Source: Burkholderiales bacterium (GTDB lineage: Bacteria > Pseudomonadota > Gammaproteobacteria > Burkholderiales > JAEUOS01). Taken from it: a stretch of 64,000 bases of DNA. The notes beneath the pieces are model-generated. The model worked only from the letters and a program-made list of their open reading frames with translations. It was not told the origin of the DNA and made no database searches. How positions within the stretch are numbered: the stretch's first letter is position 1; each line of letters begins with the position of its first letter. Both the position numbers and the translations under genes were made by a program. Below are positions 34,434 through 41,834 of this stretch, one piece after another. Location of the stretch: contig JAEUOR010000052.1 of assembly GCA_016790635.1 (NCBI GenBank), positions 1 to 64,000 of the forward strand. The letters run 5' to 3'.

Positions 34434-35344
34434 GCCGAGTGACTCGCAAGTTCAGCAAAAACTCGCGCCGCATCTTCCAGGTCCCCGTACTCGAAGTCAA
34501 AGCAGGAACACTGGTCAATCACAGATGCGAGGGTCGCGAAGCCTGCGCCGCCGTGGACGTGATAGTTGAACGTGTTTTCCACGAGTTTCATGAAGCCTCG
34601 CGCCCGGGACAAGGGCTCGAGCGAGGTTGCCGCTCCGCGTACATATTTCGGCACCACCACCCATGCGGGCCGCGCGAGTTGATATTGCGCCGCGACGCTC
34701 TCTGGCGGCGGCCGGACGTGGCAGACACTGCCCTTTGTGGTCTCGTGCACCACCCGACCAAAAACCGCGAGTGGAGCGAATCTCCGCAATACATCAATCG
34801 ACGCGTTCTTCAGGCTGATCGGCCGGACCAGCGGGACGATTTCGCCACTTTGCGGATCGACGAGCGTCAGTTCATCTGACAGCAGGCGCCATCCTCGATG
34901 TACCAGACCGGCGCACAAGGTGCTCTTTCCTGATCCAGGAGGAGCGGGAACGATGAGCGCCCGATCGCCCTGGGCCAGTACTGCAGCATGAATAATCAAA
35001 TATTGATGGGCGTTGCTGGAAATGCACCAGTTCAAGCCCCATTCCAGGATCGGAAAGCCCTGATCGCCCGGAAGGGGCGTGAACGGCGACTCTCCATCGA
35101 AGTGGAAAAAAACCTGCGGCCGAACCCAGCGGCGCAGGTTCGCAGGGCGCGCAACATCGACATGAAAGTCGGCGAAGTCATGATCCGCCGCAATGGAATG
35201 TCGGGCGTACATGACTTCGATACCTTCCGCAACCTCGGGCAGGCGCGAGCGGATGGTGGTCAGGAACGGTCCGGTTCGCAGTCGCAGACCTCGACCACGA
35301 AGGCGCCGCCGTATCTCCCTAGGCCCGAGGTCCGCGACGATCAA
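34430..35344 (-). CDS. HPr-kinase-related kinase A (HprK-rel-A)
   Basis: A 304-residue protein. The C-terminal half resembles the HPr Ser kinase/phosphorylase catalytic domain: P-loop APPGSGKST at 134-142, then WRLLSDELTLVD with the Asp157-Glu158 pair. The first ~115 residues are specific to this group, with HFDGESPFTPLPG and EWGLNWCISSNAHQYLIIHA. No HPr protein or PTS gene is nearby. It overlaps the PqqD-like gene by 4 bases. It probably phosphorylates a protein or peptide held by the PqqD-like partner. It fits the family recalled as TIGR04352; function is experimentally undefined as far as I know. Confidence 0.85.
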   Translation of the reverse strand: MIVADLGPREIRRRLRGRGLRLRTGPFLTTIRSRLPEVAEGIEVMYARHSIAADHDFADFHVDVARPANLRRWVRPQVFFHFDGESPFTPLPGDQGFPILEWGLNWCISSNAHQYLIIHAAVLAQGDRALIVPAPPGSGKSTLCAGLVHRGWRLLSDELTLVDPQSGEIVPLVRPISLKNASIDVLRRFAPLAVFGRVVHETTKGSVCHVRPPPESVAAQYQLARPAWVVVPKYVRGAATSLEPLSRARGFMKLVENTFNYHVHGGAGFATLASVIDQCSCFDFEYGDLEDAARVFAELASHSA

Positions 35345-35655
35345 TCTACGATCTGCTTTACCAATCCAATGGCTTCAAATTCTAGCAGCGCAGCCCGGAT
35401 CGCCCGTAGTTCGTCCGACGAGGAGTGTTGTTCAGGAACCCCGAGTACGCGGGCAATATCCTCTGGCACGCAGGTTTGCCCTACCTCGATGAGGGCCCCG
35501 AGAACCACGCTGGCAGCCTGCGAAAGCAGGTGCGTTCCACCGGTCGCCTCGACCCACACGACGGACTCGTCATCCCAGGTACACAGCATCAGGTCTGCGC
35601 TGCGGGGACACTGCCAGACACCCGCTGTCGCGGACCCGGACTCGCTCAACTTCAA
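35341..35655 (-). CDS. PqqD-like protein of the HPr-rel-A system
   Basis: A 104-residue protein starting at TTG 35655. The fold signature is PqqD-like: a short strand-rich N-terminal part with CTWDDESVVWVEATGGTHLL, then winged-helix helices ending VLLEFEAIGLVKQIVD-like. PqqD domains (RREs) bind leader peptides of modified peptides and present them to enzymes. Here it is translated together with the kinase, 37 bases downstream of the secreted protein gene, which is therefore the obvious candidate client. There is no radical SAM enzyme nearby, so it is not a PQQ locus. Confidence 0.8.
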   Translation of the reverse strand: MKLSESGSATAGVWQCPRSADLMLCTWDDESVVWVEATGGTHLLSQAASVVLGALIEVGQTCVPEDIARVLGVPEQHSSSDELRAIRAALLEFEAIGLVKQIVD

Positions 35656-35692
35656 GCCTCGGAAAGTTCGCTCGCCGAGCCCGGCTGGTCTG

Positions 35693-36343
35693 TCAACTCC
35701 AAGTCGTCTTCAGATAACCGATGATGCCGCCACCGCCGTAGATCATCAACGGCGTAGCCGGGGAATTGATGCCCCATACGATTGACGAGTTGCCATACAT
35801 CGGCTGAAACCCGCCCGCACAACCTTCGTTCCACATGCGCACAACATCGCTATCGAGAAGGATGGTTGCACCGTTGCTCGAAGTCATGCGCCCGGAACGG
35901 CAATTCAGAAGCGCGGCGACACAATTATTGGCCAACGCCTCCCGCGTGCCACCATCAGCAGCAGCGGCAGAAAGCACCGCCTTCAACCTTGAGTTGTAGT
36001 AGGTAAATGACGAGGAGCAGGGGAAGATGCTCCGAAACATTACCGACCTCCACGAGCCGCTGACATACTCCTTGCACGAAGACGGCCAGGAACCTGAAGA
36101 CACTGACGTACCGTTCCAGGCGGCTGGCGACATGCCAGAGACCGGCGCCATCGTCATCCGGCTGCCGGCCGACTGGAAGCCCGAGGTCGTCGTACTTTGG
36201 GCTGCCAGAACCGACCGACTCGCGAGGGTCAGCGCGACTGGCGCAACGCCAATACCAAGACGTAGAAGACGCCGCCGTGCCGCGCCCACGTCCTCGGCTT
36301 TGTCATCTACAGGCTGAGCCGAGTTTTCAGGAAGTTCCAACAT
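35693..36343 (-). CDS. Secreted Ser/Gly/Cys-rich protein of unknown family, Tat-like signal, head of HPr-rel-A module
   Basis: A 216-residue protein from ATG 36343 (GGAG 10 bases upstream); TTG 36367 would add 8 residues. An acidic, charged N-terminus of 20 residues (LELPENSAQPVDDKAEDVG) precedes a twin-arginine-like segment RRRLLRLGIG and a hydrophobic stretch ending VLAAQ, so export with cleavage near residue 48 is likely. The mature part is rich in Ser, Gly and Asn and has five Cys (contexts SSCKE, FPCSS, NNCVA, LNCRS, EGCAG). I recognise no domain. Position ahead of the PqqD-like/kinase/nucleotidyltransferase genes suggests it is their substrate; this is inference. Confidence 0.7.
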   Translation of the reverse strand: MLELPENSAQPVDDKAEDVGAARRRLLRLGIGVAPVALTLASRSVLAAQSTTTSGFQSAGSRMTMAPVSGMSPAAWNGTSVSSGSWPSSCKEYVSGSWRSVMFRSIFPCSSSFTYYNSRLKAVLSAAAADGGTREALANNCVAALLNCRSGRMTSSNGATILLDSDVVRMWNEGCAGGFQPMYGNSSIVWGINSPATPLMIYGGGGIIGYLKTTWS

Positions 36344-36651
36344 GTTGGAGTCGCTCCGGCGTTTCAATGCAATGGTGAGACATGAGGATTATAGGGCCCG
36401 ACCACTCTGGGGCAGGTTAAAACTGTTTACGTCCGTCCCCGGTTGAATCCAAGATGTTGATCGGGGTGTGAACGACTCAACGGTACTACTAATGACAATA
36501 AAGCAAAAAACGGTCCACAAATCACGATAGCGGAAAAAAAGTTAAATATCAAATACTTAGGTAAAGCCTTGGCCCCAAAATGCACTTCCTTCGGCATCCT
36601 TGCCGCACGAGTGTAAAAAAAATCGACACTCACGCTCGGGATATCGCTCCC
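36344..36651. other. AT-rich intergenic region between prsT and the HPr-rel-A module
   Basis: About 308 bases without a gene. The part from 36420 to 36620 is clearly richer in A/T than the rest of the window, with runs such as gaaaaaaagttaaatatc. An inverted repeat GAGTGT...ACACTC around 36610-36640 has a poly-A loop and might slow or end prsT transcripts. The left part probably holds the promoter of the secreted-protein gene. The composition contrast may mark an acquired segment. Confidence 0.45.
36388..36393 (-). promoter_or_regulatory. Possible -10 element for the HPr-rel-A module
   Basis: The minus strand reads TATAAT exactly at 36393-36388, about 45 bases ahead of ATG 36343. No good -35 is visible: CTGCCC sits 16 bases upstream. 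A single hexamer in a gap is weak evidence. Confidence 0.25.
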
Positions 36652-39438
36652 CTAGAGGCTCTTGAGCAACTGTGCTACCTCAGCTTGCTCGGCGAACTTG
36701 TCGCCCAGGCGTGCGAGTTCGTCAAGCTCCTTCTTGGCTTCGTTGCGTTTGCCGGCCTGCGCGAGTGCGCGCGCAAAATTGAGGCGAATGCCATGCGCCT
36801 CCGGTGCCGCATGGAGCGCCTTTGCAAACAACTCCAACGACCGCGCCACGTCGCCTTTTTCAGCCGCGATGACCGCAACAGTGTCCAGGATCGCTGGCTG
36901 CCCCGGCGCCAGCGAAAGCGCCTTTTCCGCGGTGGCAAGCGCCGTTGGATCCTTAAGACGGCCCAGGGACCAGGCGAGGTTGTTGAGCACAACCGCATCT
37001 TCGGGACGTGACTGCAGAACCGTGCGGTAATGCGAGGCCGCCTGAGCGTATTCCTTGCGTGCCACGGCGAAATCGCCGAGGTGCATGCGAAACGCGTCGT
37101 CGCGCGGTTGCTCCTTCAGCCAGGACGCGGCGAATGCGCCAGCGTCGCCCGGCTTGGCCGCCGCAACCAGCGCTGCGTGCAACTTGACCGCGAGTTCGGT
37201 TGACTTGGCCTGTTTCAAGCCTTTGCGGTACGCCTCGATCGCCTCCGGCCAGGCACGTCGCGAGGCGTGGATGTCGCCTTCGAGAAGATAGCCCGCCGCG
37301 TTGTCAGGCTTGCTCTGCTGCAACTGGCGGGCCAGCGCGACCGCGTCCTGCGGCTTGCCGTCAGCCATAGAAATCGCCGCGAGCCCGCGCCGCGCAGCCA
37401 ATAAATCCGGGCGCAATTCCAAGGCCTTGCGCAGGCTTTGGGCTGCGCCGGACGGGTTCTTGTCCGCAATCTGCGCTTCCGCCATGCGCAAATGCGGTTC
37501 AGGGGAATTCGGCGCCATGCCCGCCATCTTGGCGAAGGTGGCGGACGCTTGACGGTGATCGCCAGCAGCCATCTGCGCACGCCCCAAGAGATCGAGAACT
37601 TCCGGTCGGTCCGGAATGGCCCCCACCGCGTCTTGGGCGGCAGCGACCGCTTTCTTCGCATCCTTGGCCCGCAAGTGATACGCCACCAGCGCCGAACGCG
37701 GCGCGGGGTCGGTTGGTCCGGCGGCAATGGCCTTGGCAAGCAACGCCAGGACTTCGTCTGCTGGCGCCTGGCTGCCTGCCTTGATCTCCGCGATCGCCAG
37801 CCAGGCGCGCACGTTTTTGGCATCCAGGTTGACCAGCTTCTCGAACCGCGCGATGGCATCGCCCGGCCGTTTGTCGGCCAGGTCCAGCGCCGCAAGGTTT
37901 GCGGTGGACTGGAAATATGTCGGTTCGAGGGCGAGTGCGCGCTCGAAGCTCGCGCGTGCGGCAACGTTGTCCTTCTTGGCGAGGTGCACGCGCCCGCGCA
38001 AGTCATGTGGTAGCGCCTTGTCAGCCTGCTTCTTGCCCAGGACATCGATTGCCGCCAGCGCGCGATCGAATTCGCCCCGACGCAAATGCGTCGCAATCAA
38101 CGCGAGATCGGCAGTCGTGCCCTGGTCGGAGGCGGATATCTGCTCCAGATCCGCCAGCGCAGCTTCGCCTTCGCCACGGCCCATGCGGGTCATCGCCAGT
38201 GCGGTACGCCGGCGCGGATCGTCCGGCTGAGCCTTGACCGCCCGGGCCAGATATTCCTCGGCGCGCTTCGTATCCCCGGACTGCATGTAGGCCTGGCCGG
38301 CAACCATCAAGAGATTGCCGTCGACATCGGCCCGCGCCAGAACAGGCTCAAGCACGGCAATCGCCTTGCCGGCCTGTCCTTGGGCAAGATGGGTCATGGC
38401 CAGCCAGCGGCGTGCCACCGCAGCGCCAGGCGCCAATTGCACAGCCTTGGAGAGCGATGCCTCGGCCTGGGCAAGCGCACGCAGGTTGAAGTCGATGATG
38501 CCGGATTGGGTCAGCGCGGCAGGATTTTCGGGCGTGGCGCGCACCAGAGATTGAGACGCTTCGCGCGCCGCCTTGAAGTCCTTGCGAAGAATCGCCAGTT
38601 GCGCCTCGAAATAAAGCGACTGCGGATGCTTCGGCGCCGCTTTCTTCATTGCCTCGAAGGCCTTGCCGGCATCGTCGATCTTGCGTTCCCGCAAGAGCGA
38701 TTGCAGCAAGGCCGCGTGCGCGGCCACCAGCCCAGGGCGCACCTCCAGCACCTTGCGATACGCGGCGATGGACGCCTCGCTTTGGCCTTGCGCGGCGAGC
38801 AGATCTGCCCGCAGACGCAGGCTCTCGACCTGCGTGGGTTGCTTGCTGAGCACGGAATCCACGATGGTCGTGGCGCCAGGGAAGTCGCGCGCCCCTGCAA
38901 GCAGACGGGCCTTGAGCAGTAGCGCCGGAATGAACTCCGCATTCGCACGCAGCGCCGCCGACAGTGCTTCTTCGGCAGCCTGCCCGCGACGCTGGGACAA
39001 CTCCGCCACGGCCACCGAGGTCATCGCGTCGGCAATGGCCTCGTTCGACTGCAATGGAGTGTTCATCCCCTGTTCGACAACTTTGGCGAACTTGCCCTGC
39101 GCAAGATAGACGCGCAAGAGCGGCGGAAGTGTTTCGTCGGGAGACACTTTCTGGGCCTGGGCCCGCCCGAGTTCAAGCTCAGCCCCCGCCACGTCGCCGG
39201 CTTCGAGAAGCGCTCTGCCAAGCATTAGCCGGGCAGGCCCCGACTCCGGGTTCTTCTGCAATGCGTTCTTCGCATCGATCAACGCCGATTGCGCCTCGCC
39301 CTTGTCCAGCTTTGCACGCGCTGACGCGAGAAGCGATTCAGGGGTGTCGCCGCTGCAAGCCACAAGCAGCGTCAGTCCGGCCATGACGATGGGCCAGCCG
39401 GACAAGGTCAAAAACTTTCGTCGTGTAGTCATACCCAT
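36652..39438 (-). CDS. prsT: PEP-CTERM system TPR-repeat lipoprotein PrsT
   Basis: About 928 residues, almost entirely TPR repeats from about residue 35 to the end (patterns such as ALALEPTYFQSTANLAALDL). Start at ATG 39438 or 39432; residues before it in the same frame look non-coding. The signal sequence has a twin-arginine TTRRKFLTLSG followed by LTLLVACSGD, a lipobox with Cys at residue 28. The family recalled as TIGR02917 occurs with exosortase A, EPS genes and the PrsK/PrsR regulators. It is a probable scaffold of EPS secretion, comparable to AlgK or PgaA TPR proteins. It is separated from the EPS string by the HPr-rel-A module. Confidence 0.9.
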   Translation of the reverse strand: MGMTTRRKFLTLSGWPIVMAGLTLLVACSGDTPESLLASARAKLDKGEAQSALIDAKNALQKNPESGPARLMLGRALLEAGDVAGAELELGRAQAQKVSPDETLPPLLRVYLAQGKFAKVVEQGMNTPLQSNEAIADAMTSVAVAELSQRRGQAAEEALSAALRANAEFIPALLLKARLLAGARDFPGATTIVDSVLSKQPTQVESLRLRADLLAAQGQSEASIAAYRKVLEVRPGLVAAHAALLQSLLRERKIDDAGKAFEAMKKAAPKHPQSLYFEAQLAILRKDFKAAREASQSLVRATPENPAALTQSGIIDFNLRALAQAEASLSKAVQLAPGAAVARRWLAMTHLAQGQAGKAIAVLEPVLARADVDGNLLMVAGQAYMQSGDTKRAEEYLARAVKAQPDDPRRRTALAMTRMGRGEGEAALADLEQISASDQGTTADLALIATHLRRGEFDRALAAIDVLGKKQADKALPHDLRGRVHLAKKDNVAARASFERALALEPTYFQSTANLAALDLADKRPGDAIARFEKLVNLDAKNVRAWLAIAEIKAGSQAPADEVLALLAKAIAAGPTDPAPRSALVAYHLRAKDAKKAVAAAQDAVGAIPDRPEVLDLLGRAQMAAGDHRQASATFAKMAGMAPNSPEPHLRMAEAQIADKNPSGAAQSLRKALELRPDLLAARRGLAAISMADGKPQDAVALARQLQQSKPDNAAGYLLEGDIHASRRAWPEAIEAYRKGLKQAKSTELAVKLHAALVAAAKPGDAGAFAASWLKEQPRDDAFRMHLGDFAVARKEYAQAASHYRTVLQSRPEDAVVLNNLAWSLGRLKDPTALATAEKALSLAPGQPAILDTVAVIAAEKGDVARSLELFAKALHAAPEAHGIRLNFARALAQAGKRNEAKKELDELARLGDKFAEQAEVAQLLKSL

Positions 39439-39677
39439 CTCACATTTCGCTGTTGCCGGGACAAGCTGCCACGAAAAGAGGCCCGTGAAGCTCATTTTAC
39501 CTGCGCCGAACACACGGTCTCTACCAAAGAACGCGTTTGGTCGCCATCTGACGGGTGCTCTACAATCGTCTAGGTGTGACCACATGCCCGACCTCAACGC
39601 TTGCAAACAGCGCAGCAGGCGGAGGATGCGCGTCCCGACCGGTAAGGTCGGGGCGTTGAACAATCAGTGACCCACGT

Positions 39678-40256
39678 TTGACCAATCCGCTCTCAATCCG
39701 CCATCATTCCCCGGTGTTCTGCGAAGCTTGCGGGGGCAGGCTGACCACCAAGATTCCGCCGGGCGACGGGCGTCTGCGCGCGGTCTGCATGGCCTGCGGA
39801 CACATCCGCTACGACAACCCGAAACTGGTGGTCGGTTGCATCCCGCTTGCGGGGTCGCGCCTTCTCCTCTGCCGGCGCGCCATCGAGCCGCGCTACGGAA
39901 CCTGGACCCTGCCGGCGGGTTTCATGGAAAACGGCGAGTCCACCGCGGCAGGCGCCGCGCGCGAAACGCTGGAGGAAGCCGGCGCGCAGGTGACCGATCT
40001 CGTTCCGTACATGCTGATCGACGTGCCCGATGTTCATCAGGTGCATCTGTTCTTTCGCGCCACCCTTCTCGACAGCCGATTCGAGTGCGGGGACGAGAGT
40101 CTGGAAGCGCGCCTGTTCGAGGAAGACGAGTTGCCATGGAATGAACTGTCGTTCCCGACCGTCATTGCCACACTGCGCCAGCACGTTCGCGACCGCGCGT
40201 CCGGACAGTTCGGCTTTCATCGCCACACAATTTCGAGGTCTGCGCCGGCTCGCTGA
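39678..40256 (+). CDS. Nudix hydrolase with N-terminal zinc ribbon
   Basis: A 192-residue protein starting at TTG 39678. Two CxxC pairs (CEACGG and CMACGH) form a zinc ribbon at residues 15-45. The Nudix box is GFMENGESTAAGAARETLEE with the REUxEExG core. The family hydrolyses nucleoside diphosphate derivatives such as ADP-ribose or NADH. It diverges from prsT across about 240 bases that hold both promoters. The arrangement of zinc ribbon plus Nudix resembles NudC-like proteins but is shorter, so the substrate is left open. Confidence 0.88.
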   Translation: MTNPLSIRHHSPVFCEACGGRLTTKIPPGDGRLRAVCMACGHIRYDNPKLVVGCIPLAGSRLLLCRRAIEPRYGTWTLPAGFMENGESTAAGAARETLEEAGAQVTDLVPYMLIDVPDVHQVHLFFRATLLDSRFECGDESLEARLFEEDELPWNELSFPTVIATLRQHVRDRASGQFGFHRHTISRSAPAR

Positions 40257-40342
40257 CTCGGTGCGCCCGGTTGGCGTATCCTTGCGGCTTTTTTGGGTGC
40301 CCGCCGTCGATTTGTGAGCGCGAGCACCGGATATCTCCACAC

Positions 40343-40921
40343 GTGAAGCACACTCGTCGCCGGATCATCGCGGGCATTGGCCTGCTTTCCCCCACCCTGT
40401 CAGCCTGGCCGCAGATAAATTTGGTCGACAGTGAAGGCCGGCCAGCCGGCGCCATGGAGGCGCCGTACATCACCACGCCTGAACCGGTGGTGAGCGCGAT
40501 GCTCGACCTGGCGCGGGTCGGCAGCGACGATATGGTCTACGACCTCGGCTGCGGCGATGGCCGCATCGTGATCGCCGCCGCGCGCGAGCGCGGGGCGCGC
40601 GGCGTCGGCGTCGAGATCGACTTCGACCTGGTCGACCGCGCCCGGGTCGCGGCGCGCCAGGCCGGCGTCGCCAACCGGGTGCGCATCGAACGCGGCGACC
40701 TTTTTGAGATGAGCCTGCGCGAGGCCACCGTGGTCATGCTGTATCTCGGCGAAGACCTCAACACGCGCCTCTGGCCCAAACTGACGCGCGAACTGCGGCC
40801 CGGCGCGCGCGTCGTCTCGCACCGCTTTATCATTCGCGGCGTGCCGCCGCAGCGCACCCTCGACGTGCACGGTGTGCAACTGCACTTGTGGACCATTCCA
40901 ATCCAGGGAGACAAGAAGTGA
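40343..40921 (+). CDS. SAM-dependent methyltransferase with N-terminal export-like signal
   Basis: A 192-residue protein from GTG 40343. The N-terminus has TRRRIIAGIGLLSPTLSAWP, a short twin-arginine/Sec-like signal. The Rossmann motif I is VYDLGCGDGRIVIAAARERG, with a motif II acidic residue in VGVEIDFDL. The protein ends 4 bases into a second methyltransferase, with which it shares motif order and wording (GTRVVSH/GARVVSH), so the two look like a tandem duplication. Substrate unknown. Exported methyltransferases are unexpected since SAM is cytosolic. Confidence 0.75.
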   Translation: MKHTRRRIIAGIGLLSPTLSAWPQINLVDSEGRPAGAMEAPYITTPEPVVSAMLDLARVGSDDMVYDLGCGDGRIVIAAARERGARGVGVEIDFDLVDRARVAARQAGVANRVRIERGDLFEMSLREATVVMLYLGEDLNTRLWPKLTRELRPGARVVSHRFIIRGVPPQRTLDVHGVQLHLWTIPIQGDKK

Positions 40922-41802
40922 AAATCGCTCTCGCGCTCCGGCGCTTTGCCCTTTCGTCCGCTGCCGCGCTGCTGTTATGCGCAGGCGCTGTCCATGCCCA
41001 GTCGAGCACCGGCAGCACGAACTTCGAACCGGTCGTGGGTCAGGCCGGCAAGGACGTCATCTGGGTGCCCACGCCGCCGCTGCTGGTCGATCGCATGCTC
41101 AAGATGGCACAGGTCACGTCGCGCGACACGGTCGTCGATCTCGGCTCAGGCGACGGCCGCATCGCGATCGCCGCCGCGCGCGATTTCGGCGCGCGCGCCT
41201 ACGGCCTGGAGTTCAACCCGGACATGGTCGGCCTCTCGCGCCGTGAATCGGCCAAGGCCGGCGTGAGCTCACGCGCCACCTTCGAGCAGGCGGACATCTA
41301 CAAGGCGGACTTCTCGTTTGCCACGGTCGTGACGATGTATCTCCTGCCCAACATCAACCTCGACATGCGCCCGATCGTGCTGCGCATGAAGCCGGGCACG
41401 CGCGTGGTGTCGCACCAGTTCACGATGGGCGAATGGTCCCCGGACGACACCGCCGACATGTCCGGGCGCAATGCCTACCTGTGGATCGTGCCGGCGCGCG
41501 TGGAAGGTCGCTGGACCTTCGATGCGCCGCAGGTCAACTGGACAAAGAACGCTGCCGACGTCTTGAGCATCACGCTGCGCCAGGACTTCCAGAAAGTCTC
41601 CGGACATGCAAGCCCCGGCAACACCACCCTGGGCCTGCGCGCGCCGCTCCTGACCGGCGACCGTCTGCGCTTCTCCTTCGTCGACGACAACGGGCGCATG
41701 CGCGAATTCAACGCCACGGTCAATGGCGACACGATGACCGGGGAAGCACGCGTCGAAGGCGAGGCTCCGGTGCGCTTCACCGCGCGCCGCCAGCCGGGCT
41801 GA
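40918..41802 (+). CDS. SAM-dependent methyltransferase with signal peptide
   Basis: A 294-residue protein. GTG 40918 overlaps the previous stop, with GGGAGA just upstream. Residues 1-28 are a clean signal peptide ending GAVHAQS. Motif I is VVDLGSGDGRIAIAAARDFG. A C-terminal extension of ~100 residues (from WTFDAPQVNW) is beta-rich and absent from its neighbour. It is followed 32 bases later by an APC permease. The acceptor is unknown; the C-terminal part may bind it. Confidence 0.78.
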   Translation: MKIALALRRFALSSAAALLLCAGAVHAQSSTGSTNFEPVVGQAGKDVIWVPTPPLLVDRMLKMAQVTSRDTVVDLGSGDGRIAIAAARDFGARAYGLEFNPDMVGLSRRESAKAGVSSRATFEQADIYKADFSFATVVTMYLLPNINLDMRPIVLRMKPGTRVVSHQFTMGEWSPDDTADMSGRNAYLWIVPARVEGRWTFDAPQVNWTKNAADVLSITLRQDFQKVSGHASPGNTTLGLRAPLLTGDRLRFSFVDDNGRMREFNATVNGDTMTGEARVEGEAPVRFTARRQPG

Positions 41803-41834
41803 TCCATCCGAACTCCGCACGAGACAGCAGGCCC

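Noticed and set aside
34430..35344. Classical HPr kinase/phosphorylase
   Set aside because: The N-terminal domain differs and there is no HPr or PTS enzyme gene nearby.
35341..35655. PQQ biosynthesis locus on the basis of the PqqD-like protein
   Set aside because: No PqqA, PqqB, PqqC or PqqE gene is near; the kinase and nucleotidyltransferase neighbours fit the HPr-rel-A system instead.
35693..36343. The secreted unknown protein as a PEP-CTERM protein sorted by the local exosortase
   Set aside because: The C-terminus has no PEP motif and no Arg cluster; its hydrophobic part is N-terminal.
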